Of a stretch of DNA of 64,000 nt, positions 1 through 9,561 are shown in pieces; position 1 is the first letter of the stretch, and every line of letters begins with the position of its first letter. The position numbers and the translations under genes are program-made. The DNA comes from CAZAMP01 sp964486455. Its GTDB lineage: Bacteria; Eisenbacteria; RBG-16-71-46; CAZAMP01. The notes beneath the pieces were generated by a model. It was not told the DNA's origin. It made no database searches and saw nothing but the letters and a program-made list of their open reading frames with translations. The stretch is taken from positions 1 to 64,000 of the forward strand of contig CAZAMP010000008.1 of assembly GCA_964486455.1 (NCBI GenBank), written 5' to 3'.

Positions 1-1926
1 TCGCCGTACTGGGACAACATCCGGTTGGGTCTGTTGACGCCGGTGAACGCGCCTCCGCTTTCGGGAGACGCGTGGTTCCAGGATGCGTATCCGACGGGCC
101 AGACGCTTCGACCGGACGCCACGGCGAACGTGAACTGCTTCTTTGACCGTCGATACTCCGACAACGATGAGACGAACGCGGACATGGGTGACTCGGCCAC
201 GGTCGACTGCGGTACCTACGCCAACTCCGAGGTCTACCTCAACTTCCGCGTGCGCCCCGGGCCGTGCATGGATCCCAATGACCTGTACTGGACGAGATTC
301 CACTGTGACGACCAACCGGGCGGGGCTCAGCTGCACTGCCCCGTCGATTGTCGTCTGGAGTGGGCGGCGGCGCGCTGTGACTCGGCCGAGCGTGAGGGTG
401 GCAACGCCCCGCAACCTGGCCGGTTCATGACGTTCTTCCACGAAGACAGCCGCTACTTCAGCTCCCCGGAGGGCTCTGGAAGCGGGCCCGACTGGAGACT
501 CAACCGGGACAACGAGATTCTTCCGGACGGGCTCTTCATGCCGGGGACAAAGATCGAGTACTTCTTCACCTCTCACTTCACGGGCAATCCGTGGGATTCG
601 TTGAACGTCGATACCTGGCCCGATACTTCCGATCAGTTCTACCTCGAGTACGAGGTCCTGCCCGGCTACATCCGGGAATCTCAGGACCCGTGTGAGGTTG
701 TCGCGCCGTGCCTTCTCTACGTTGACGCGTTCAATGCGGGCGCACAGGAGCCGATCGAGCGATGGGGGCTGGCCCCGGTGCTCGGCACGTTGATCGATGA
801 CGCGGGGCAGGCCCACAGCAATTGGGATCGCTATGACTACATGGCTGCGACGTCGGGCATTCCTGCGCCGCTGGCGCGCGAGCGCTTCGGAAACAACGGG
901 ATGACGAAGTATCAGTCGATGATCTATCAGACGGTGTTCTACAACACCGGCTCATTCCACATGGAAGGGCTTCGCAACGGTGACGCGGATCTCCTGATCC
1001 ACTTCCTGATCACGGACGACTTCGATCGTTGGACTTTCCTGAAGGGGCTGTGGCTGAGCGGAAACGGCATCGTCGAGATCCTGGACAACCCGGTTCGCCC
1101 GAGGTCGCAGGCGCTCCTGTCGCTCTACGCCTGCGCGCAGCTCGACTGCGTCTGCCTCAACGAGGCGGACTGCCCGAGCGGGTCGGTGGAAGACACCTCG
1201 ATATGCGTGCGCGTGAACGCGACCGTCGACGCGGACTTCGGTACCGAAGAGCCTGAGCCGTACGCAGCGATCCGTGGGCTCGGCTGTCCGTCGATGCTCT
1301 GCGCCAATGTCATCGAACCGACGAACGAGTGCGGCGTACCGAACCTGTCCTACGAGGATCAGGACGCTGGTGGCGATGTTGCCGAATACGCATCTGTGTC
1401 GAATGACCAGAGCTTCGGCGCGGGCAACCCGGCGAACTATCGCGTTGTGACCGACGCGTTCAGCCTTCACTACATGCGCTGGGTCGAGGATCCCTGGACC
1501 ATCGCGCAGTGCGGAACGACCGCAACCGCGATCACGCGCCGTTGTGAAGATGTTCTCGGGTGGCTGGGTGCGGTGGGTAGTCAAGGCTGTCCGCCCGATG
1601 ACATCCTGTCCACGGGTATCGGGGAACAGTCCGGTGTGCCGATCGCTCGGACCATGCTGTTTCAGAACGCGCCGAACCCGTTCAACCCGCAGACGACGGT
1701 GCGGTACGACCTGGCTGAGAAGACGCACGTGAAGCTGCAGGTCTTCGACGTCAGCGGCCGTCTCGTGCGCACCCTGATTGACAAGAGCCAGGCACCCGAT
1801 ACCTACCGGGTGATCTGGGACGGCAAGACCGACGCCGGCAAACCGGTCGCCAGCGGTGTGTTCTGGGTGCGGCTCTCGACGCGCGACGGATTTGACGCCT
1901 CGACCAAGGTGGTGCTGGTCAGGTGA
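1..1926 (+). CDS. Secreted protein with C-terminal FlgD-like (type IX-type) sorting domain, 5' partial
   Basis: The frame is open from the first base (SPYWDNIRLG...), and a TTG at 25 is the first possible start inside the window. The gene therefore very probably begins upstream. About 640 residues are visible. The body is rich in aromatic residues, Asp and paired Cys (for example CPVDC), as in an extracellular protein, and I recognise no enzyme domain in it. The last 90 residues or so form the FlgD-like Ig domain used as a C-terminal sorting signal in FCB-type bacteria: it opens with NAPNPFNPQTTVRYDL, continues with VFDVSGRLVRTL and WDGKTDAGKPVASGVF, and ends with a basic VVLVR tail. By family knowledge such proteins are exported and anchored or released by a type IX-like system. 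The body function is unknown. Confidence 0.8.
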   Translation, partial: SPYWDNIRLGLLTPVNAPPLSGDAWFQDAYPTGQTLRPDATANVNCFFDRRYSDNDETNADMGDSATVDCGTYANSEVYLNFRVRPGPCMDPNDLYWTRFHCDDQPGGAQLHCPVDCRLEWAAARCDSAEREGGNAPQPGRFMTFFHEDSRYFSSPEGSGSGPDWRLNRDNEILPDGLFMPGTKIEYFFTSHFTGNPWDSLNVDTWPDTSDQFYLEYEVLPGYIRESQDPCEVVAPCLLYVDAFNAGAQEPIERWGLAPVLGTLIDDAGQAHSNWDRYDYMAATSGIPAPLARERFGNNGMTKYQSMIYQTVFYNTGSFHMEGLRNGDADLLIHFLITDDFDRWTFLKGLWLSGNGIVEILDNPVRPRSQALLSLYACAQLDCVCLNEADCPSGSVEDTSICVRVNATVDADFGTEEPEPYAAIRGLGCPSMLCANVIEPTNECGVPNLSYEDQDAGGDVAEYASVSNDQSFGAGNPANYRVVTDAFSLHYMRWVEDPWTIAQCGTTATAITRRCEDVLGWLGAVGSQGCPPDDILSTGIGEQSGVPIARTMLFQNAPNPFNPQTTVRYDLAEKTHVKLQVFDVSGRLVRTLIDKSQAPDTYRVIWDGKTDAGKPVASGVFWVRLSTRDGFDASTKVVLVR

Positions 1927-2083
1927 GTGCTCCGACCATAGCTCACCGGGGGATGACCGGGGCACCAGCCCCCCTGTCCGTCCTCGGTCACGAGCCGGTG
2001 TCGTTCCCGCAACGTCAATCTCCACGCGGGTTTCAGGACCTGGCGGCGGCCGCCGAGTGGCTCCACGGGTGGCCATGCCGCGC

Positions 2084-2112
2084 TTGACGCTCGAATCGCC
2101 CGATGCTACGGT
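2084..2112 (+). promoter_or_regulatory. Candidate sigma70-type promoter for the lipoprotein pair
   Basis: TTGACG (2084-2089), a 17-base spacer and TACGGT (2107-2112) lie about 60 bases upstream of the ATG at 2174. The -35 is good (5 of 6) but the -10 is weak (3 of 6), so this is a candidate only. Confidence 0.35.
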
Positions 2113-2173
2113 CATGTTAGTCGGGGTGTTGATGATGGGCGGGCCTATCCTCCATTTCTGAGGTATCCAGAAC

Positions 2174-4111
2174 ATGACAAGGTTCAACAGGATCGGGGTA
2201 TTGATCCTCGCAGGGGTTGTGGTGTTTCTGTGGGCAGGTTGTCGCGAAGAGAATCCGTTAGGGGATGAAGGCAACCTGGCACCCGAAACCTACCTGGTTC
2301 AGTCACCACGGAGCGGACAGACTGGCTTCTACATCAACCACCTCTTCTGGGAGGGCTACGATCCTGATGGTCGCGTCGAGTTCTTCGAGGTCGCGATCAC
2401 GGACTCGTTCGGGCTCCTGGACGATGTTACGTGGCATCGGACGACGCGGACCGACAGCCTGGTGCGCTTTCAGGCGGGAGGGGAATCGGGCCTGAGCCAG
2501 GTCTTGGGCAGCCGTTTCTACGTTCGGGCTGTGGATAATCACGGCCGAAGCGACCCCCGACCGGCGTGGATCTTTTTCGGCGCCAAGGATGGCGCGGCGC
2601 CGGAGGTCGAGTTCACCATGGCGCGCGGGTACAACCCGAGCTGGCCGGACGAGGGCGATCCGGCCGTCATCGACATCGGTTCCCCGGGCACTAGCCTCTT
2701 CCCGCCGGACACCCTGCCCGCGGACGCGACGGTTGAATTCCGTTGGCGAGGCGTGGATCGGGATTCGATTTTCGGGCAGCAGGTCGGCTTCGTGACGTCG
2801 TTCGAATACAAGCTCGACACGGTCAACAATACCTATCTGGGTGGGTCGATATCCGACACCTCGGCCATGTACGAGCACCTTCCGCCCGGTCCCCACAACT
2901 TTCTCGTGCGCGCGGTCGACGAGGCCGGCCTGAGCTCAGATGCCGGTCCCGACGCCTTCGAGCTTGGCCGGAGGTACTTCCAGGTCAACTACGATCCGTG
3001 GGTGAAGCTCGGACGGGCGTGGGACTCGTGCAAGGGTGACTCGGTCATCGCGTTTGAGATTTCCGAGAGCGATGCGTCTCAGGGTGATCCTTGCATCGGC
3101 AGCATTCTCCAGCCGTGGGACTGGCATGACATTCTGGGAGACAACGGCGTCCTGCCGGTGAACCCGTGTCTGCCGATGGGCAAGCTGACGTCCGGCGATA
3201 CACTCGAGGTCGGTGAGCTAGCGAGCCTGGGCTGGTGGATAAAACTCGATGGTCGCTATGCCGATCCGGACGGAGATGTCGCCGAGGTTGAGATCAATCG
3301 CATGATCTGCTCGGGTGACAATTGCGCGGCGGTGCCGTGGGAGTGTGCGTCGCGCGATACGGTTGACGATAACACGATCTATGTCGGGCCCTTGACCTCT
3401 GGTGACTACCGCATCGTGATCGCCGCCGTAGACACCCTCGACCAGCGGGGTGTGGCCGGTGCCGATACGATTGATATCCAGGTGGACCGGGCGCCTTGGC
3501 TCGTTCACAAGACTGAAGGAATTCCCGTAGCGGGATGTGATTGCTTCCTGGGTGAGCCCGGTGACGTCTTCTCACTGTGCGATGGGGACACTCTCTACGA
3601 GGTCGCGACGACACAGCTCGGCTCGGATACGCCGTGCGCCATCGAGACCGTCTATGCGGATAGCACGTCGGTGAGGTCCCCGGTAACTGTCAATACCCGG
3701 CGGTCGTTCCCGCTGCCCGGCGAGGAAGTTGAGCTAGAGTTCTTTGCGGACGATGAATTCCCTGAGGGCGCCGCGTCGATGTGTTGCCTCTTGTGGGGCT
3801 ACGATCCGGACGGCCACCGAAACCTCGGCTATGTGAGGTGGAACGTGGACCGAGCGGTTGAGCCCATCGCGGGGTGGGAGGTCATCACGACGAGTCGGCA
3901 GGTTATCCCTGAAGGCACTCTGACGCCCATCTGCTTCGAGATCGGTGTTGTTGGAGAGGGGGAACACACACTTTACGTCGAGATACGTGATTGGCTTTCG
4001 ATTGACTACGGTCGGCGCGTCGCCGAGCGCACGGTCAAGTACGAGATTCCTTTCACAGCGGTTGATCTGGCCAAGAAGCGGTACAAGCTGCCTGGGAGGG
4101 ACGAGTCATGA
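2174..4111 (+). CDS. Lipoprotein with repeated Ig/fibronectin-like DPDG modules
   Basis: This is a 645-residue protein. The N-terminus is a lipoprotein signal peptide: basic start, hydrophobic run from residue 7 to 21, and lipobox WAGC with Cys23 as the expected lipidated residue. The mature part holds several beta-sandwich-like modules, each with a signature such as GYDPDGRVEFFEVAI, WRGVDRDSIFG, YADPDGDVAEVEINR and GYDPDGHRNLGYVRWNVD. These resemble fibronectin-type or Ig-like folds in cell-surface proteins of candidate phyla. A GAGG motif about 11 bases before the ATG can serve as ribosome binding site. The stop overlaps the start of the next gene by four bases (ATGA), so the two related lipoproteins are probably translated together. 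No enzymatic motif is seen; an adhesive or structural envelope role is a guess. Confidence 0.8.
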   Translation: MTRFNRIGVLILAGVVVFLWAGCREENPLGDEGNLAPETYLVQSPRSGQTGFYINHLFWEGYDPDGRVEFFEVAITDSFGLLDDVTWHRTTRTDSLVRFQAGGESGLSQVLGSRFYVRAVDNHGRSDPRPAWIFFGAKDGAAPEVEFTMARGYNPSWPDEGDPAVIDIGSPGTSLFPPDTLPADATVEFRWRGVDRDSIFGQQVGFVTSFEYKLDTVNNTYLGGSISDTSAMYEHLPPGPHNFLVRAVDEAGLSSDAGPDAFELGRRYFQVNYDPWVKLGRAWDSCKGDSVIAFEISESDASQGDPCIGSILQPWDWHDILGDNGVLPVNPCLPMGKLTSGDTLEVGELASLGWWIKLDGRYADPDGDVAEVEINRMICSGDNCAAVPWECASRDTVDDNTIYVGPLTSGDYRIVIAAVDTLDQRGVAGADTIDIQVDRAPWLVHKTEGIPVAGCDCFLGEPGDVFSLCDGDTLYEVATTQLGSDTPCAIETVYADSTSVRSPVTVNTRRSFPLPGEEVELEFFADDEFPEGAASMCCLLWGYDPDGHRNLGYVRWNVDRAVEPIAGWEVITTSRQVIPEGTLTPICFEIGVVGEGEHTLYVEIRDWLSIDYGRRVAERTVKYEIPFTAVDLAKKRYKLPGRDES

Positions 4112-6549
4112 GCCGTTGGCTTAAAAGCATACCCCTCATCTGCAGCCTGCTGATTCTCTCGTCATGTGCTTGGGAAGGTCTGAACGAGCAGGACCGTGAG
4201 AATCTGAAGCCGAGGGTACATATCACGGGAGGGGCAGCAGAGGGGACCGAGGCCGACTATCGAGTCGAGTTCTACTGGTTCGGGTCCGATCCCGATGGGT
4301 TCGTCGATCACTTCCTCTATGCAATCGACGACACGTGTCTCTGCCGGTACAAAGACGCCGATTCGACGAACTGGATCTATTCATCGGATGCGGGCGAATG
4401 CGGACGCGCCGATTCGCTCGCGGCGCTCGGGGATTCGATCGAAGCCGAGCTGTTCTACACGAACGTCGACTCCATCTGGCGTCGGATCGACGCGTTTTCG
4501 GGGAGCTTCAATTTCCAGGCGTCCGAACCGATCGGGGGCGTCGATCCACCCCGCAACCACGACCTGCACGTCTTCTACATCAAAGCCGTGGATGATCGTG
4601 GGGCGTTCTCCACTCCGGACTTCCGTCACTTCGACGCGGTGACCATCGCTCCGACGGCGTACATCCTCGAACCGGAAGGCGCGGGGGCCGAGGAGATCGC
4701 CACAGTCAGTACGGACTTCACGGTTCGCTGGCAGGGCCGAGACGAAGACAGCTCCGAGGCCGACAAGCGACCGATCGGCTATCAGCTGAGGATGGTCGAG
4801 GTCGATGACCAGACATTCAATCTGACGGGCATTGATTTTCTCAATGCGGTGAAGGCGTTGCTGGAGCCGTCGGGATTCAACATCGAACCCAACCTCTTGA
4901 TCCCGGATTCGGTCTACGTGTCGCACCCCGACTCGGCGACGGATGAGAAGTACTTCGCGAACGAATGGTATCCCAAGATCGATTCGCCGTATGAGTTCGA
5001 TGAGCTGCGCTTCAAAGACCTGGAGAGGGCCAACTATGCGTTCGCCGTGCGGGCCATCGACGAAGCGGGTGCCGTGATGCCGTTGGATGCATTCAATACG
5101 GCGGGTGAGGGGGAAGGATCGCGCGGCAACATCGTGAAGCTCGATGTCAATCCCGCGCTCTCGGTTCATCCCTACCTGACCGTTCGAGAGCGGTCGCTCC
5201 TCGGCGGCAACTACTTCAACTCGGACGGCGAGAGATGGACAACCGAGGTTCCGATCAACGTCCCACTCTTCTTCGAGTGGGAGGGTGACGCGTCGTGGTA
5301 CGGCGGCCGCATCGGCGGCTACAACTATGCGCTCGACATCCCGGATCCAGGTTGCGAGGTCTGTCAGGAGCCCGATGGGATCGGCGGATGGGCAGGCTGG
5401 GGGAACTGGGAGGAAATCCCGTTCCCGATCGAGTTCACCGAAGAGGATGCGGGCGAACAACACATTCTGTACATCCGTGTCCGTGATGAGAGCTTCCGAC
5501 CAGACCATGAGCTCCTGGCCGTCATCGTCATGGATGTCGTGTCGTTCCCGCTCGATCGGACCGCTCTCTGGATCGATGACTTCAAGGTGTCCGGGTTCGA
5601 CGATTGCGATCATGACGCGGTCATCTCACCGATCGTCAATTACGCGATCAGTCCCTATCTCCCGTTCGGACAGGATGAGATCGAGGTCTGGAACTCTCGC
5701 ACGCAGATCGGCGAGTGCGCCGAGGGAGACAACGCCAGAGAGCTTCGACTGTCACAGATGGGACGATACAAGCTGCTCTTCTGGAACAGGGCGGACCGCA
5801 ACACGACGCTGGGGCGGGTCACGAAGCACCCCGATCCCTTCGCGACAAGGGACACAGAGAAGTACCTGTCGATCTACGTTCAGTCCGGTGGAAGCGTCAT
5901 TGTTTGGGGAAAGAACACGGTCGCCGGAATGCTCGGGGACTTCTTCCCGCCCAATCGCTACATCCCTGAATACCCTCAGTTTCCGGAGAACAACTTCGGA
6001 CCCGGGACGTTTCTCTGGGACATCCTCAAGCTCCGCACCGTCCTCGACAGGGCCGGCCGAGGTGATGGGCCTGGGTCAGGACAGATGCACGTGAGATGCA
6101 GCGGGATGATCGGCATGAAGGCGAGTTCGAAAGCACTGAGTGAGGGCTTCCCCTCGGGTGTCGTCGATCCAACGGGGTTCTCGGATCAGATCGGTTTCTG
6201 GTCGGATAGCTACGACGGACGGATGAACTCGGGTGGGTGGCCGGGCGCAAACGGAATGATCGGTACGCCACCGCTCGCCGTCGCGGGTATGGATACGCTC
6301 TACAACTTCGTCTCGAACTCGTTTTCCTGGAAAGATGATGATCTTTCGGCCGCGTGCGGTAGCTCGTACCTGTCGCCGCTGCACGGCAACCCGTGCGCCG
6401 TTCGGTACAACGACCCCGATCCGCTGTCGGCTCAGGGTCGGGTCGTGTGGATCGGTGCACCGCTGTTCATCTTCAATGGGAACCATGCGGAGGACCTCAA
6501 GCGGTTGATGCGGCTATGCACCGACTGGGTGTTCGGCGAGGGGCTGTAG
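4108..6549 (+). CDS. Lipoprotein with Ig-like modules and a possible glutamine-amidotransferase-like C-terminal fold
   Basis: This is an 813-residue protein with lipoprotein signal peptide and lipobox LSSC (Cys20). Modules of the same style as the preceding gene follow (FYWFGSDPDGFVDHFLYAID, VRWQGRDEDSSEAD, FEWEGDASWYGGRIGGYNY). From about residue 485 the style changes: ALWIDDFKVSGFDD, YKLLFWNRA, YLSIYVQSGGSVIVWG, then RVVWIGAPLFIFN and a terminal DWVFGEGL. The order open alpha/beta strand, flat GG turn and final GxPLFxF strand recalls the class I amidotransferase-like fold fused to surface modules in related genomes, but no catalytic Cys-His-Glu triad can be assigned. The gene overlaps its upstream paralogue by four bases and is closed by a terminator at 6616. 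Confidence 0.75.
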   Translation: MSRWLKSIPLICSLLILSSCAWEGLNEQDRENLKPRVHITGGAAEGTEADYRVEFYWFGSDPDGFVDHFLYAIDDTCLCRYKDADSTNWIYSSDAGECGRADSLAALGDSIEAELFYTNVDSIWRRIDAFSGSFNFQASEPIGGVDPPRNHDLHVFYIKAVDDRGAFSTPDFRHFDAVTIAPTAYILEPEGAGAEEIATVSTDFTVRWQGRDEDSSEADKRPIGYQLRMVEVDDQTFNLTGIDFLNAVKALLEPSGFNIEPNLLIPDSVYVSHPDSATDEKYFANEWYPKIDSPYEFDELRFKDLERANYAFAVRAIDEAGAVMPLDAFNTAGEGEGSRGNIVKLDVNPALSVHPYLTVRERSLLGGNYFNSDGERWTTEVPINVPLFFEWEGDASWYGGRIGGYNYALDIPDPGCEVCQEPDGIGGWAGWGNWEEIPFPIEFTEEDAGEQHILYIRVRDESFRPDHELLAVIVMDVVSFPLDRTALWIDDFKVSGFDDCDHDAVISPIVNYAISPYLPFGQDEIEVWNSRTQIGECAEGDNARELRLSQMGRYKLLFWNRADRNTTLGRVTKHPDPFATRDTEKYLSIYVQSGGSVIVWGKNTVAGMLGDFFPPNRYIPEYPQFPENNFGPGTFLWDILKLRTVLDRAGRGDGPGSGQMHVRCSGMIGMKASSKALSEGFPSGVVDPTGFSDQIGFWSDSYDGRMNSGGWPGANGMIGTPPLAVAGMDTLYNFVSNSFSWKDDDLSAACGSSYLSPLHGNPCAVRYNDPDPLSAQGRVVWIGAPLFIFNGNHAEDLKRLMRLCTDWVFGEGL

Positions 6550-6615
6550 CCGGGTCGGGAGCAAGCCGGATGAGCAGGATCTGCTCCCCAACAAACAAGA
6601 GGGTTGGCTGGATAT

Positions 6616-6646
6616 CGGCCGGCTGCCGGAAGGTGCCGGCCGTTTT
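6616..6646 (+). terminator. Rho-independent terminator after the lipoprotein pair
   Basis: An 8-bp perfect stem CGGCCGGC (6616-6623) and GCCGGCCG (6635-6642) with an 11-base loop is followed at once by TTTT (6643-6646). Confidence 0.75.
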
Positions 6647-6671
6647 CGTACTCCGTGAACCCGTGCAGGGA

Positions 6672-6700
6672 TTGTCTTGCCGGCTGAACGCACATATAAT
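6672..6700 (+). promoter_or_regulatory. Strong sigma70-type promoter
   Basis: TTGTCT (6672-6677), exactly 17 bases, then a perfect TATAAT (6695-6700). Transcription would begin near 6707, about 20 bases before the chosen ATG at 6728. The promoter overlaps a longer reading of the gene from a TTG at 6677, which argues against that earlier start. Confidence 0.8.
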
Positions 6701-6727
6701 GTCCCGCCTATGTCTGGGAGGATGAGG

Positions 6728-9460
6728 ATGAAGCACTTGACGTGGAAACGGCGTGGCGGATCTGGCGGTTTCTTCAGTTTCCCCGTAGGCGTGTTGGCCG
6801 GTGCAGTTCTTGCGACATCCGCAACGTGGGCCGGAGCGGATGTCACCGTGCCATACGACGGTGAGAATTGGATCGTCGGCGAATCTCGGGAGATCCGATG
6901 GGACGCGATCGGCGGATGCGATCTCGTGGATCTCGATCTCTTTCAGGGTGATGAATCCGTCTGCTCCATCGCAACGAACGTCGCCAATTCGGGACGTTAT
7001 CAGTGGGTCGTTTCGGATTGCGGCCGGGGGCCGGGGTGCAACTTCCGTGTCGTCGTGACGTGTGACGGTGAAACCGTCAGCAGCGAACGATTCGGAATCG
7101 ACGGTCTGCTCATCGATGTTGTCGAAGCCGATGATCGCAGCGTCGAAATCTCATGGAGTCGCGTGGCGGGCGATACGCTCGGCGCCAATACCGCGACCAC
7201 ATCGGCATATGGGGACCGCGTCTTTGGCGGATACAACGTCTGGCGCAAGACGTGGAACAACCTGGATCCTCCCTCCAAGCGTGAGAGCTTCACTCGTGCA
7301 CGAACGGTCGACGCTCGTATCGTGGATACGGACACTCTCGAGACGGCATGGACCTTCTTCAGGCCTCAGGAAGACTTCGGGTTCGATCGCATCGTCGCGC
7401 AGACGTTTCGCACACCGAACGAACCCGTTTTCGAGATCTGCACCGCGCGGGTCTTCGTAGGTGACGTCATTTCGTCGTGGGAGTCGGAGCTGGCGCTCAC
7501 TCGTTTGGTCGACGGTGTTCCGGACATTGAAAACGCCCTGGGAATGGCGGATGCCTCCTACGGATCCGGCCAGCGTTGGCTGAGGTTCGAGTTCACGCCG
7601 CCGGTCTCACTGGGCGCCGACAGCACATATGCGCTCGTTCTCTGCGGTAGACCACAGGCCGTCGAGAGGTACCGGGCCGGCTGGGCGCGCACGAACTACG
7701 ATGCGTTTGAAGACGGCATTCCGATGAACGCTGTGCTTTCCGACGAGGGAAGCTGGCGGGGAACCATTGGTGGCGGATTCAACGGACCCGTCAACGCGAT
7801 CCTGGCGCTTGGATCAAACGTTTTGGCCGGCGGCGCGTTCACCCAAGCGGGCGACGAACCCGTTTCCAACATGGCGTTCTGGAACGGAGAAAGTTGGTCG
7901 GAGCTCGATGACGGAATGGACGCACCGGTTCACGTCCTCGCTTCTCTCGGTGGGGGGACGCTTGTCGCGGGGGGTGAGTTCCAAACGGCTGGTGGAGATC
8001 CGGCCAGCAACATCGCCGAGTATAGCGATGGGGAGTGGATTTCGCTGGGAGACGGTCTGGACGATCATGTATTCGCCTTGGCCGTGCAGGGTGAGTACCT
8101 CTTTGCGGGAGGACGTTTCACCCAGGCGGGGGATTCCCTGACAAACCGGATCGCCATGTGGAACGGTTCGACCTGGAACGCCCTCGGCGAAGGCGTGAAT
8201 GATGATGTCCTGGCGCTGGCCGTGCTCGATGGGGATCTCATCGTCGGCGGCCGCTTCACGGAGGCGGATGGAGAGCCGATCGATCACATCGCGCAGTGGA
8301 CCGGCATCGAATGGAACGCTATGGACATCGGCGTCGATGGCGACGTCAATGTCATTGAGACGTTTGAGGGCGATCTCATTGTGGCGGGGGAATTCACCGA
8401 AGCCGCTGGCCTGCCCGCAAACAGAATCGCGCGCTGGACCGGTGCTACTTGGGAGTCGCTCGGTGACGGGCTGAACGGTGAAGTCCACGGGATGCTTCCC
8501 TATGGAGACGGTCTCTACGTGGTCGGGGCCTTCACGGAGGCGGGGGGGCAGCCCGCGTCAGGAATCGCGCGGTGGGACGGCTACTTCTGGTCACCCTTGG
8601 ACAGCGGTGTCGACGGGGAAGCCCTGGCCGTCGCCATTGTCGATCCCCGTTCATGTCGAGAGCTCGACCGCGGAAGTCTGGTCGTTGGTGGAGAATTCGC
8701 GAACGCCGGGAGCCATGCGACCCCCAACCTGGCTGTGTGGGATGATCGTGTCTGGCTATGGAGCGATCTCGGTATCGGGGACTTCGCGTTCACGCTCGGT
8801 CGTTCGGCCGCGCCGGACACGTCGTGTTATAGCTGGATCGGCCAGCGCCGAGCGGGTGACTCCGTCCGGCACTTCAATGATCCTGACTCCATTCGCGCCT
8901 ACGGCTTTGATGCTTTCGGCAACAGGATCAGGATGGAAAGGCCAGGTCCGCACAACGGCTTCCGCCTCAACTATGCCGTGACGGCGTTCGATCGATGGCG
9001 TTCCTATTCCGGAACCACCGAGTTGCCTTCGGCATGCGAGGATACGATCTTCGCCGATGACGATTTGGCCACCGGCATTCAGCCTTCGCTCGCCGCTCAG
9101 TGGCCGGAGGACCTGAACCCGCAATCGACTCTCTCGACGACGGCCCCGCTATTGTCCCGGGTCTACCCCGTTCCAAATCCCTACGTTCGTAGAGCGGATG
9201 ATCCCAGTTGGCCGGCATGGGAGCTTCCGGGACAGCACAAGGTGCAGTTCATGAATCTGCCGACGGGCGCCGTCGTGAAGATCTACACGTTGGCCGGCGA
9301 TTTGGTGAGAACCCTTCGACATACCTCGCGAGAACACGGCTCGTTGAACTGGGATCTCCGCAACGAAGGGGGAGAGCTGGTCACGAGCGGTATCTACATG
9401 TGGTTCGCCGAATCGGAAAACGGTGAGAAGAAGTACGGACAGCTTGTCCTTGTCTTCTAG
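6728..9460 (+). CDS. Secreted seven-repeat beta-propeller protein with C-terminal sorting domain
   Basis: The start at 6728 is chosen because GGGAGG lies six bases upstream and a strong promoter ends at 6700; in-frame ATGs at 6710 and 6722 lie too close. The 910-residue product begins with a basic signal peptide and a hydrophobic stretch ending near TWAGA. Residues of about 345-690 contain seven repeats of roughly 50 residues, each with a core like LAGGAFTQAG, followed by an IAxWNGxxWxxLGxGx stretch, which fits a seven-bladed propeller. The final 90 residues start with VYPVPNPYVRR and contain VKIYTLAGDLVRTL and SGIYMWF, a FlgD-like export domain. Function is unknown; secretion by a type IX-like route is inferred from family knowledge. 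It is transcribed alone. Confidence 0.8.
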   Translation: MKHLTWKRRGGSGGFFSFPVGVLAGAVLATSATWAGADVTVPYDGENWIVGESREIRWDAIGGCDLVDLDLFQGDESVCSIATNVANSGRYQWVVSDCGRGPGCNFRVVVTCDGETVSSERFGIDGLLIDVVEADDRSVEISWSRVAGDTLGANTATTSAYGDRVFGGYNVWRKTWNNLDPPSKRESFTRARTVDARIVDTDTLETAWTFFRPQEDFGFDRIVAQTFRTPNEPVFEICTARVFVGDVISSWESELALTRLVDGVPDIENALGMADASYGSGQRWLRFEFTPPVSLGADSTYALVLCGRPQAVERYRAGWARTNYDAFEDGIPMNAVLSDEGSWRGTIGGGFNGPVNAILALGSNVLAGGAFTQAGDEPVSNMAFWNGESWSELDDGMDAPVHVLASLGGGTLVAGGEFQTAGGDPASNIAEYSDGEWISLGDGLDDHVFALAVQGEYLFAGGRFTQAGDSLTNRIAMWNGSTWNALGEGVNDDVLALAVLDGDLIVGGRFTEADGEPIDHIAQWTGIEWNAMDIGVDGDVNVIETFEGDLIVAGEFTEAAGLPANRIARWTGATWESLGDGLNGEVHGMLPYGDGLYVVGAFTEAGGQPASGIARWDGYFWSPLDSGVDGEALAVAIVDPRSCRELDRGSLVVGGEFANAGSHATPNLAVWDDRVWLWSDLGIGDFAFTLGRSAAPDTSCYSWIGQRRAGDSVRHFNDPDSIRAYGFDAFGNRIRMERPGPHNGFRLNYAVTAFDRWRSYSGTTELPSACEDTIFADDDLATGIQPSLAAQWPEDLNPQSTLSTTAPLLSRVYPVPNPYVRRADDPSWPAWELPGQHKVQFMNLPTGAVVKIYTLAGDLVRTLRHTSREHGSLNWDLRNEGGELVTSGIYMWFAESENGEKKYGQLVLVF

Positions 9461-9561
9461 ATAACCTGATGCCGGGGGGCACCTGCGTTCCCCGACGTTC
9501 TTCGTTGCCCGTCCACTAACAGTGGTCGTGGATTCCCGTAAAGTGTTGGGAGGAAGGGAGA

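Noticed and set aside
952..2274. Long open frame on the minus strand opposite the first secreted protein
   Set aside because: It is antisense to a gene with clear domains, is Arg/His-rich and has no recognisable family. Such frames are common opposite GC-rich genes.
9473..9494. Terminator after the propeller gene
   Set aside because: CGGGG/CCCCG could pair, but the stem is short and no proper T run follows.
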